DNA from: Hyphomonadaceae bacterium
Lineage (GTDB): Bacteria; Pseudomonadota; Alphaproteobacteria; Caulobacterales; Aquidulcibacteraceae
Assembly: GCA_025458365.1 (NCBI GenBank)
Contig: JALOSP010000172.1
Coordinates: forward strand, 1 to 7,885
Reading direction: 5' to 3'
Length of the DNA: 7,885 nucleotides
A program made the position numbers and the translations under genes. Shown here piece after piece: positions 1 through 6,900 of the stretch (the first letter of the stretch is position 1; each line of letters begins with the position of its first letter). The notes beneath the pieces were generated by a model. The model was not told where the DNA came from. It saw nothing but the letters and a program-made list of their open reading frames with translations, and searched no databases.

Positions 1-585
1 GCCATCGACATCATCTGCGACCCCGAAGGCATTGCCATCGGCCGCCGTCGGATCACCGTGAGCACGTCCGGCGTGGTTCCGGAGATCGAGCGGCTGGGGC
101 GTGAAACCGGCACCATGCTCGCGATCAGCCTGCATGCCACCAATGACGCATTGCGCGACGTGCTGGTGCCGCTGAACAAGAAATATCCGCTGGCCGAGCT
201 TCTGGCGGCGGTGAAGCGCTACCCCGGCCTTGGCAATGCCAAGCGGGTGACGTTCGAATATGTGATGCTGAAGGGCATCAATGACAGCCCCGAGGAGGCC
301 CACGCGCTGGCCAGGCTGCTGCGCGGCATTCCGGCCAAGGTCAATCTGATCCCGTTCAACCCGTGGCCCGGCACCAATTACGAGTGCTCCGACCCGGCCA
401 CGATCCGGGCCTTCGGCGACATCATCAACCGCGCCGGTTACGCCAGCCCGGTGCGCCGCCCGCGCGGTCGCGACATCCTCGCCGCCTGTGGCCAGCTGAA
501 GAGCGAGAGCGAAAAGGTCCGCGCCAGCGCGCGCCGGATCGAGGCGCTGTCCACCGATACGATTGCCGCACTGGTGGGTGATTGA
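1..585 (+). CDS. rlmN: 23S rRNA (adenine(2503)-C(2))-methyltransferase RlmN, C-terminal part
   Basis: Radical-SAM enzyme that methylates C2 of A2503 in 23S rRNA, and in the family often A37 of some tRNAs; it acts in the cytoplasm. Only the last 194 residues are in the window; the open frame begins upstream, so the CxxxCxxC iron-sulfur motif is not visible. Family hallmarks seen are STSGVVPEI at residues 21-29, SLHA at 43-46, [10 protein letters not shown] at 87-96, [11 protein letters not shown] at 115-125 and [12 protein letters not shown] at 155-166. Cys163 (codon 487-489) matches the C-terminal methyl-carrying cysteine of the dual-cysteine mechanism. The first in-frame GTG/ATG (58) is internal, not the start. 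The gene ends with TGA 13 nt before the stop of the convergent gene at 599. Identification is secure; only completeness is unknown. Confidence 0.96.
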   Translation, partial: AIDIICDPEGIAIGRRRITVSTSGVVPEIERLGRETGTMLAISLHATNDALRDVLVPLNKKYPLAELLAAVKRYPGLGNAKRVTFEYVMLKGINDSPEEAHALARLLRGIPAKVNLIPFNPWPGTNYECSDPATIRAFGDIINRAGYASPVRRPRGRDILAACGQLKSESEKVRASARRIEALSTDTIAALVGD

Positions 586-598
586 TTTCGTTGCCTGC

Positions 599-1030
599 TC
601 AATCCGCCACCGTGTAGCCGTCCAGCCGCAGCAGGTGCCTGATCCCGTCGCTGCCGCAGGACAGCTTGCCCGCAAGCTTGGAGTCAGGCTCGATCACCCG
701 CCAAAATGGTGGCACCTCACCCATGTCGCGCCCGTTGGCGATATCGTGCAGGGCGGTCTCGGCCACCACTTTCAGAAAGATCGAAGCGGTTACGGGGCAC
801 ATGGCGTCTGCACCCGCCTTGCGGGCCAGGTCGGACCGCATGCGCACCATGGTGCGGGTCTCGCCCTGCGGGATTCGCGACACCCAGGCGGCGATGTCGG
901 CGGGGGATGAGATCAACATGCTCATCCCGGCTTTCACCCCTGCGAAATTGCTCTCCAGCACCACCACATGGGGCGCCTTGGCGGCATTGAACTTCTTGTG
1001 CCAGTCGGTGGGTTTCTTCATGGCAGACAT
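599..1030 (-). CDS. MGMT-family / alkyltransferase-like (ATL-like) protein lacking the acceptor cysteine
   Basis: A 143-residue protein resembling the DNA-binding domain of O6-alkylguanine-DNA alkyltransferases, in the small family databases call 'MGMT family protein'. Visible marks are IPQGETRT at residues 53-60 (equivalent to the IPxGxVxTY element), a helix around MCPVTASIFLK (77-87), PPFWRVI at 107-113 where classical enzymes have PCHRV, and a LSCG...IRHLLRLDG end matching the usual C-terminal helix. The acceptor Cys-His is replaced by Phe-Trp, so suicidal dealkylation by the standard mechanism is not expected; Cys78 and Cys125 lie elsewhere. It may sense or flag alkylated DNA as ATL proteins do, but this is inference. 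An upstream ATG exists at 1087. I prefer 1030 because GGAGGA precedes it by 10 nt and family similarity begins just after it. The gene is convergent with rlmN. Confidence 0.68.
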   Translation of the reverse strand: MSAMKKPTDWHKKFNAAKAPHVVVLESNFAGVKAGMSMLISSPADIAAWVSRIPQGETRTMVRMRSDLARKAGADAMCPVTASIFLKVVAETALHDIANGRDMGEVPPFWRVIEPDSKLAGKLSCGSDGIRHLLRLDGYTVAD

Positions 1031-1040
1031 GGTCCGAACG

Positions 1041-1046
1041 TCCTCC
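1041..1046 (-). promoter_or_regulatory. Shine-Dalgarno site for the MGMT-like gene
   Basis: The minus strand reads GGAGGA here, 10 nt before the ATG at 1030. This decides the start against the in-frame ATG at 1087, which would add 19 residues outside the conserved family region. Confidence 0.55.
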
Positions 1047-1090
1047 GTGTTGACGGTGCGTCTCTGGCCGATCTGTTGGTGCGCCACAAG

Positions 1091-1121
1091 TATCTGTCAA
1101 TTTATGTCTTAAAGACAGATA
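1091..1121. promoter_or_regulatory. Nested dyad overlapping a possible -35 box
   Basis: TATCTGTC (1091-1098) and GACAGATA (1114-1121) form a perfect 8-bp inverted repeat with a 15-nt spacer. Nested within it is the perfect palindrome TGTCTT-A-AAGACA (1105-1117). On the minus strand a TTGACA hexamer (1100-1095) overlaps the left arm. A -10 at the usual spacing (about 1077-1072) is poor. The site lies in the 104-nt gap between the nucleotidyltransferase stop (1135) and the MGMT-like gene start (1030). An operator over the promoter of the MGMT-like gene is the simplest reading. A terminator is less likely because the stem is AT-rich and has no T-tract. Confidence 0.4.
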
Positions 1122-1134
1122 GTTGTGACGAGGT

Positions 1135-2151
1135 TCACCCCAAAGTATCCAGCCTTTCGCGCACGTCGGGCAGGCGTTTCAGGCTGGCCTCGATCCGGTC
1201 GCGCCATTTGGGGCCACGCGACAGCGCATTGGCATAGACTTCGGCCAGTTCGTCGGGCCGGTCTTCGGCCAGGACCCGCACCAGCCAGCGGGCCTGTTCG
1301 CGGTCCTTGCGGGATTTGAAACTGTCCGGCCCGTCGCGACGCCGGTCAGCGACGATCAGCTTGTGGATCGCGTAACGCTCTGGCGCCGGGATCTGGATCA
1401 GCACGCCACTGCGATAGGTCACCACCGCCTTGATCGGGCTGGCGATCAGGAAGTTCAGATGGTGCAGTGCCTGGGCCGAGACACCCAGAGCAGGCAGGTC
1501 CTGCACCCGTTCGTCATCTTCAGAGGACGGGGTGAGGAATTCGACCAGCAAGTCGGAACGGGTTTGCTTCCATTTCCACACCACATGGCGATCCAGTGAG
1601 GGCACCGGGGCGAAGTCGAAATCTGAAAACACTTTGGCCAGGGGTTCACTGACCGTGTCGTTCAAGGCAAGTGACAGGCGCGTGAAGCTGGCGATATCCA
1701 GATCACGTGTCTGGGCCAGCTGGTCGCTGCTGAGCCGCACGCCAAGTTCAGCCTCATAGAGGCGGAAGGCGACCGTGCCGATCAATGTACCACCAAGCCG
1801 GAACACACCTGCCTTGGCCAACGCACTGATCAGGCTGGCGTTGGCCCCATCGAGCCCCGTCATGCCTTCTGCACGCAAGATACGGATCAGTCTGGCTCTC
1901 TCAGCTTTCCGCTCCTTTTGCCGGGCTTGCAGCTCTTTGTGGCGCGTGATCGCTGCGCGCAGGTCGTCTGTGTCTTCACCGATGTAGGTTTGCTGGACTT
2001 CGTTCCCAATCCGGTACTTGTCATACCAGTACGTCTTCAAGCCGCGTTTCTGGCGAAAGGGCGTCCCTTGAATCGATTGCACCCGATCATCTGCCAACAT
2101 CCGCAGAAGGTCACGGTAGGCCGTTTCGGCGATCGGTGAGACTCGGTCCAT
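1135..2151 (-). CDS. GSU2403-family nucleotidyltransferase-fold protein
   Basis: A 338-residue soluble protein of the family annotated as GSU2403-type nucleotidyltransferase fold (Pfam NTP_transf_8, from memory). An N-terminal part (1-95) contains a GLKTYWYDKYRIG...YIG block typical of the family, followed by a highly charged helix (60-95). The core has LGGTLIGTVAF (119-129), corresponding to the G-G/S loop, then TRDLDIA (148-154) with Asp150 and Asp152 as the DxD metal ligands. LLVEFLTP (201-208) carries Glu204 as a plausible third carboxylate. The C-terminal part has PERYAIHKLIVADRR (257-271) and a basic helical end. A catalytically intact enzyme is therefore likely. Its substrate is unknown; relatives of the fold include antibiotic adenylyltransferases and toxin nucleotidyltransferases such as AbiEii. 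An in-frame TAG at 2161-2163 limits the start to 2151 or later. GGAG directly abuts the ATG, which is too close for a normal ribosome site. By eye its GC is lower than the helicase region, suggesting acquisition. Confidence 0.8.
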   Translation of the reverse strand: MDRVSPIAETAYRDLLRMLADDRVQSIQGTPFRQKRGLKTYWYDKYRIGNEVQQTYIGEDTDDLRAAITRHKELQARQKERKAERARLIRILRAEGMTGLDGANASLISALAKAGVFRLGGTLIGTVAFRLYEAELGVRLSSDQLAQTRDLDIASFTRLSLALNDTVSEPLAKVFSDFDFAPVPSLDRHVVWKWKQTRSDLLVEFLTPSSEDDERVQDLPALGVSAQALHHLNFLIASPIKAVVTYRSGVLIQIPAPERYAIHKLIVADRRRDGPDSFKSRKDREQARWLVRVLAEDRPDELAEVYANALSRGPKWRDRIEASLKRLPDVRERLDTLG

Positions 2152-2156
2152 CTCCG

Positions 2157-2221
2157 TGTACTACAAAAGTTATTTTTGTTGTGCAAGGTCTGTGTACAAC
2201 AAAAATTGTTTTTGTAGTACA
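2157..2221. promoter_or_regulatory. Tandem palindromic operator, four half-sites
   Basis: Four copies of a 13-nt half-site occur as two inverted pairs: TGTACTACAAAAG (2157-2169, plus), TGCACAACAAAAA (2173-2185, minus), TGTACAACAAAAA (2193-2205, plus) and TGTACTACAAAAA (2209-2221, minus). Each pair is 29 bp with a 3-nt centre, and the pair centres are 36 bp apart. The array ends 5 nt before the nucleotidyltransferase ATG (2151) and fills most of the gap after the dehalogenase stop (2241). Its position and symmetry fit cooperative binding of a dimeric regulator over the nucleotidyltransferase promoter. The binding protein is not identifiable from the window. Confidence 0.7.
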
Positions 2222-2228
2222 CAGACCT
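2186..2228. repeat. 43-bp near-perfect palindrome
   Basis: The outer arms AGGTCTGTGTAC (2186-2197) and GTACACAGACCT (2217-2228) are exact inverse complements. They enclose a further 7-bp arm ACAAAAA/TTTTTGT, giving 19 paired positions of 21. The palindrome contains the second half-site pair of the operator array and lies 12 nt past the dehalogenase stop codon. It could also end dehalogenase transcription as a hairpin, since the minus strand reads through AT-rich sequence, but its similarity to the neighbouring pair argues for a protein-binding site. Confidence 0.7.
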
Positions 2229-2240
2229 GAAGTACGCCCT

Positions 2241-3131
2241 TCACCCCCAAGCCTTCAACACCGCCGCCACGATCTCCTCTCCGTGTTCCTGCACGAAATG
2301 GCCGCCGTCTGCGATTTCCAGTGGGGGGCCGCAGGTCGGGAAGGTCTTGCGCATGGCTTCCATCACCGGCGGGCCCAGCACCGGGTCGGCCATGCCCACG
2401 GCCATGAACACCGGGCCTTGAAACCCGCGCCACCAGTCGCGCGCAGCCACAGACAGAGCAATGAAAGGGTCACCGTCATCGGCAATCGGCACCAGTTGCG
2501 GGAAGCGGCGCACGCCGGCCTTGTAGCGCTGGTCCGGGAAGGGCGCGTCATAGGCGGCCACTTCGGCGTCGCTCATGTCGGCCTTGCCGCGCTTGAACAG
2601 CTGGCCCACGGCCATGTCAGGCGTGCTCGCCGCATATTGCCGCCAGGCCATGAAGCCGGGGCCGGGCGCCGCGCCCGTGCCGAATGCGGTGTTCATGATC
2701 AGCAGGCGCGCGATCCGGTCTGGAAACGCCAGCGGCAGGGTCAGGCCGATCAGACCGCCCCAATCCTGCACCACCAGCGTGATGTTGCGCAGATCGAGCC
2801 GCTCCACCAGCGCGATCAGATAGTCGCGATGGAAGGGTACGGTATAGATCGCGTCATCCTCCGGCTTGTCTGACCGGCCAAAGCCGAAGAAATCTGGCGC
2901 CACCACACGGGCACCGCTGGCCACAAAGCCAGGGATCATCTTGCGATAGAGATAGGCCCAACTCGGCTCGCCATGCAGGCACAGGAAGGTGTGCTCTGCG
3001 TCACGCGGCCCTTCATCGACATAGTGGGCGCGCATGCCCTCATAACCCGGCAGATCGTCCACATAATGCGGCGCGAAGGGCCAGTCGGGCAAGCCCGAAA
3101 ACCGTTCATCAGGCGTGCGAAGAATGGACAT
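2241..3131 (-). CDS. dhmA: Haloalkane dehalogenase, DhlA/DhmA type (HLD-I)
   Basis: Alpha/beta-hydrolase predicted to hydrolyse haloalkanes to alcohol plus halide in the cytoplasm. The 296 residues follow Xanthobacter DhlA closely as I recall it: HGEPSW (53-58) forms the oxyanion region, VQDWGG (121-126) holds nucleophile Asp123 and halide-binding Trp124, and cap-domain Trp163 lies in GFMAWRQY. Asp249 in GMADPVLGPP is the triad acid and His278 in GGHFVQEHGE is the catalytic base. These match DhlA D124, W125, W175, D260 and H289. The 11-residue shift falls entirely between nucleophile and cap Trp, so the cap is shorter than in DhlA. Start 3131 is chosen over the in-frame ATG at 3170 because GGGAG sits 7 nt upstream and MSILRTPDERF aligns with the DhlA N-terminus. 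The natural substrate is not readable. Confidence 0.92.
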   Translation of the reverse strand: MSILRTPDERFSGLPDWPFAPHYVDDLPGYEGMRAHYVDEGPRDAEHTFLCLHGEPSWAYLYRKMIPGFVASGARVVAPDFFGFGRSDKPEDDAIYTVPFHRDYLIALVERLDLRNITLVVQDWGGLIGLTLPLAFPDRIARLLIMNTAFGTGAAPGPGFMAWRQYAASTPDMAVGQLFKRGKADMSDAEVAAYDAPFPDQRYKAGVRRFPQLVPIADDGDPFIALSVAARDWWRGFQGPVFMAVGMADPVLGPPVMEAMRKTFPTCGPPLEIADGGHFVQEHGEEIVAAVLKAWG

Positions 3132-3138
3132 GACAGGG

Positions 3139-3143
3139 CTCCC
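3139..3143 (-). promoter_or_regulatory. Shine-Dalgarno site for the dehalogenase
   Basis: GGGAG on the minus strand lies 7 nt before the ATG at 3131. It supports this start over the upstream ATG at 3170, which would add 13 residues with no family match. Confidence 0.6.
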
Positions 3144-3219
3144 GGCATTGTGTGTTTCCGGCAGCGTCACATGGCGGTGGTGGCAAGGTCAATCGGCGTC
3201 GGGCGGTAGACGGGCGGCC

Positions 3220-3496
3220 TCAGCTGCCCAAGCCGGGTTCCGGCGAAAAGTACTTCTCGTACTTGCCGGTTTCCTTGGCGAAGTCCTCACGGTCCGCGGG
3301 CGGATCGCCTTTCACCGTGATGTTGGGCCACAGCTTGGCGTAGCGTGTATTCACGTTCAGCCACTTGCCGTCCGGCTCATCCTCGGTGTCCGGGCGGATC
3401 GCATCGACCGGGCATTCGGGTTCGCACACGCCGCAATCGATGCACTCGTCAGGGTGGATCACCAGAAAGTTCCGCATCAGTGACGATATAGGTCAT
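3220..3496 (-). pseudogene. fdxA: FdxA-type seven-iron ferredoxin with internal deletion
   Basis: The expected start survives at 3496: ATG with a GAAGG site 9 nt upstream encodes MTYIVTD, the canonical FdxA beginning. The reading frame then breaks. The next recognisable piece, [16 protein letters not shown], continues in another frame from the codon after 3477-3472. In intact FdxA about 23 residues lie between these blocks, with the CIxCKYxDC...CPVDCFYEG region. Here only 4 nt remain, implying loss of about 65 nt. The remaining open frame (ATG at 3477, 85 residues) keeps a CxxCxxCxxxCP set (Cys12, 15, 18, 22), the [17 protein letters not shown] block and the FSPEPG end. It lacks three N-terminal cluster-ligand cysteines. 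A functional 7-Fe ferredoxin cannot be made as written; a sequencing or assembly gap is the alternative. The place after helicase and S4 genes is the usual one for fdxA. Confidence 0.78.
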
Positions 3497-3505
3497 GCCA
3501 GTCTG

Positions 3506-3510
3506 CCTTC
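3506..3510 (-). promoter_or_regulatory. Retained Shine-Dalgarno site of fdxA
   Basis: The minus strand reads GAAGG 9 nt before the ATG at 3496 that opens MTYIVTD. No comparable site precedes the internal ATG at 3477. This indicates that 3496 is the ancestral start and that the downstream frame was disrupted. Confidence 0.5.
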
Positions 3511-3589
3511 AGAGGGCGGGGCCCAGACCGTGAAGCCCAGCCCGCCAGAATTGGTCGCGTGGCGGATTTGGCCGTGACGAGCGGTTCCG

Positions 3590-3922
3590 TCAAGCCGGTG
3601 TATCACCACAGGGTGGATCATCTGCTTCTTCAGGGGCTTGCCCGTCCAGCAGGCGGTAGAGCAGGCGAGCCTCGCTGGCCGGGCCGCGCCGGGTGCCAAG
3701 GCCGGTCACCTCCAACGCCAGGGCCTTGCCGTGCACCACCAGGCTCAACAGGTCCCCGGCCTGCACCGGCTGATGGGCGCGGTCCACCCGCTTGGGGCCA
3801 GCCGTGCCACGCTGCAGGCGGATCTTGCCGCGCTCGCACAGGCTGGCGGCCAGGCTACGGGTCTTGGTGATGCGGGCAAACCATAGCCAGCGATCCAGCC
3901 TCTGGGTCCCATGTGCTGCCAT
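3590..3922 (-). CDS. S4-domain RNA-binding protein, HslR (Hsp15)-like
   Basis: A 110-residue basic protein with an S4 RNA-binding domain from residue 8 (RLDRWLWFARITKTRSLA) to about 65 (QAGDLLSLVV). The family-typical GTRRGPASEARLLY follows at 76-89. E. coli Hsp15 binds stalled 50S subunits carrying nascent chains; a ribosome-rescue role here is inference. The ATG at 3922 is 14 nt after the helicase stop, with GAGG just upstream, so translation is probably coupled to the helicase. A GTG at 3925 is an alternative start. The C-terminus (residues 90-110) is acidic and proline-rich. It lacks the basic GRPTK-type tail I would expect in alphaproteobacterial homologues, so the 3' end may be altered. 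fdxA follows after 93 nt. Confidence 0.85.
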   Translation of the reverse strand: MAAHGTQRLDRWLWFARITKTRSLAASLCERGKIRLQRGTAGPKRVDRAHQPVQAGDLLSLVVHGKALALEVTGLGTRRGPASEARLLYRLLDGQAPEEADDPPCGDTPA

Positions 3923-3936
3923 CACGCCTCAGCCCG

Positions 3937-6900
3937 TCACGCCTTGCCATCCCCTTCTGGTGGCTTGCCACCTTTCAGGGCCAGCAAGGCGGCAAATGGA
4001 TTGCTGGGGTCGATGCCGCCCTTGACCTGGCGGTTCTCCGGGCCGGCGCTGATCACGCGGGGCCGGTCATCGCGGGGCCGGTCATTGCCACGGTTGCGGT
4101 CAAACGGCCTGCCGCCCCGATCCGGGCGGTCGCCCTTCGGCCAGTCACGCTTTGGCCTGTCGCCTTGTGGCCGCTCGCCTTGCAGGCGGGCACCTTGTGG
4201 ACGGTCCCCCTGGGGCCGGGCACCTTGCGCGCGATTGCCATGTGGGCGGTCAATACGCGGACCGCGGCCCTCACCATCCCGGCGGGGCGGACGGCCATCA
4301 TCGCGTCGCGGGCCATCCCGTCGTGGTCCACGGGCCAACCGCCAGACTGTGATCATAACAGGGTCAGCAGGTTCTGCGAGTGCAGTATCGGCTGTTTCTG
4401 CGGGCGCATCTGCGGTTTCGGGCACATCGACTTCACCCTCGAGAGGCACTTCGACGGGCGTCACCTCAGCCTCCACCTCTACTGGCAGCGCCTCGCTGTC
4501 GGCGCCGGCTTCGGCTTCGGCGGGCAGGTCCGCACTGGCTACGGGCTCATCAGGCTCTGCTGTGCCGTCTGTTTGGCTTTCCGGCGCAGCTTCTGCCGTG
4601 TCCTCGGCTTCAAGTGGCGCAGGCGTTGCAGGCGGCGGCGCTTCCACCGTCAGCTTCTCCCAGCCCAGCCCTTCGACCACGGTTTCGGCCCGTTCGTTGG
4701 ACACGCCCAAGAGTGACACCACCATCAGCGGCATCTGCACCGGTCCGCGCGCTGCGGTGGCCGCATCAAACAAGGCATCGGCCACGCGGTCGAGAATGTC
4801 GATCCGGATCGCGCGCCCGGCAAACACCTTGAACCCGGCCTGGGCAAAATCAGCGGCGCTGACGCCCTCGGGCGCATCAAAAGAGGTGAGGCCCACCGGT
4901 GGGAGGAAGGGCGCACCGCTGCGGCTTTCGGCGTGAAACGCCAGAATGGCGCGGAGCCGCGTTGGCTTCGGCTTCAACATCAAGGGCAGATAGATCGTGT
5001 TGCGCCCGAACCGCACACCGACCTTGCGCAATGCCCGCCGGTCATCCTGGCTCAACGCGTCGATGTCAGGCTTGACCGCGCGGCGCTCCACCATGCCGCC
5101 AGCCTCATGCAAGCGATAGGCAAAGCCGCGCGCCATGCCGTCCAGTTCGGCGCCATTGGCGGCATCGCGCAGGGCGGTCAGCGGGGCCAGATCCTTGTCC
5201 ACCTGGGCATTCAGCCAGCGCTGGACGCGGGCCAATAACAGGTCGCGGTGTTCATCGGCGGCGAGGTCTGCGGTGATCAGCGCAGCTTTCGGCGACAGCA
5301 GCGGCTGGCCCGGTACCAGGCGGGCCACGCCATGACCATCCCACACCACCACGCCATCGTCACGCAGGCTGATATCGGCATCGGCGCTTCCCACAGCCTT
5401 GCCGATCTTTTCGGCCAGCAGCGGACGCACAGCCTGATGGGCCGCCGACTTCAGCGCTTTTTCTTCAGGCCCGGACGCATCGGGGTCGAGCGTGAAGCTC
5501 AACCCATCGAGCCGGCCGATCACATGACCGTCCACCAGCACCGCGCCATCTTCATTCACGTCCACCGCCATCGCTACCTCGCGCTTGAGCCCCCGCAACA
5601 GGGCGCTGGTGCGCCGGTCGATGAACCTTTGCACCAGACGTTCGTGCAGCCTGTCCGACAGACGGTCCTCCACCTGCCGGGTCACGCCCTGCCAGTGGCC
5701 GGGATCATCCAGCCAGTCTGCACGGTTGGCGGCATACGTCCACACGCGCACAGATGCCAGCCGTTCTTGCAACTGGTCGATGTCGCCATCCTCGCGGTCC
5801 ACCTCGGCGATGCGCCGCGCGATCCAGTCGGTGTCGATCCGGCGGGTCGGCCCCATCAACTGGCGGGCCAGCGAATCGACCAGTTCCACATGTTCATCCC
5901 CGGTGCCGTTTCGGAAGTCCGGCAGCTGGCAGGCCTCCCACAGGCGGCGCACATGGGGCCGGTCAGCCATGCGGTGGACGTAGGCAGGCGCACCGGACAA
6001 TTGGCGGAAGGCCGCCTCGTCAATCGCACCGCGAACCCGGGCCAGCACAGGGTCGGGTGGCGCGGTCTCCAGCGAGGCCATCAGGGCAGAGGCGCTGGCG
6101 AAATCGAAATCCCGGTTGCGCCAGATCAGGCTTTCCACCGGGTCGAACCGGTGGGATTCCACCGCCTCGATCAGCTCGTCATCCAAGACCGGACAGTCTC
6201 CCGTCTCGCCAAAGCTGCCGTCATTGGCATGGCGCCCGGCCCGGCCCGCGATCTGAGCCAGTTCGTCGGCGCGCAGGGGCCGGAATGTGCGCCCGTCAAA
6301 CTTGTGGATCGCGGCAAAGGCCACATGCTCCACATGCATGTTCAGCCCCATGCCGATGGCGTCGGTCGCCACCAGAAAGTCCACCTCGCCGCTCTGATAG
6401 AGCGCCACCTGGGCATTGCGGGTGCGCGGCGACAGGGCGCCCATCACCACCGCACAGCCACCGCGATGGCGTCGCATCAGTTCGGCAATGGCATAGACCT
6501 CGGCTGCCGAAAACGCCACGATGGCGGTGCGCCGGGGCAGGCGGATGATCTTGCGCGGGCCGGTATAGGTCAGCGTGCTCAACCGCTCGCGCCGCTCGAT
6601 ATGGATGCCGGGCACCAGCGTGCGGATCGCATGGCGCATGGTGTCGGAACCCAGAAACATGGTCTCGGCGGTGCCGCGTGCGTGCAGCAGCCGGTCGGTG
6701 AACACGTGGCCACGGTCCGGGTCGGCGCACAGCTGGATTTCATCCACCGCCAGGAATGAGACGGGCCGGTCCACCGGCATCGCTTCCACCGTGGCGATGA
6801 AATAGCGCGCCGTGGGCGGCATGATGCGCTCTTCGCCGGTGATCAGCGCGGCCTGGCCTGCTCCCTTGGCGCGCACCACCCGGTCATAGACCTCGCGCGC

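Noticed and set aside
580..604. GATTGA/TCAATC inverted repeat over the convergent stops of rlmN and the MGMT-like gene
   Set aside because: The arms are only 6 bp with a 13-nt loop and no T-tract, too weak to call a bidirectional terminator.
2037..2222. Minus-strand 61-codon frame starting in the palindromes, with repeated NKNNFC-like peptides
   Set aside because: The peptide repeat merely translates the 36-bp period of the operator half-sites, and the rest overlaps the nucleotidyltransferase gene in another frame.
1091..2228. Idea that the dyads on either side of the nucleotidyltransferase are terminal inverted repeats of a mobile element
   Set aside because: The two elements differ in sequence, there is no target duplication visible and no transposase or integrase.
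2136..2873. Plus-strand 245-codon frame across the operator and dehalogenase
   Set aside because: It is antisense to a dehalogenase with a complete catalytic set; no domain is visible.
3164..3192. TTGACC hexamer upstream of the dehalogenase as a promoter
   Set aside because: The hexamer is good, but the -10 position at 17 nt reads TGACGC, so I do not list it as a promoter.
3911..4936. Plus-strand Ser/Arg/Gly-rich frame of 341 codons
   Set aside because: It mirrors the low-complexity helicase tail on the opposite strand; its repeats are the complement of the PQGDR array.
5248..6759. Long plus-strand open frame (503 codons) antisense to the helicase
   Set aside because: It is His/Gln/Arg-rich without recognisable domains and lies fully opposite a helicase gene with all its motifs. 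GC-rich coding DNA commonly gives such long antisense frames.
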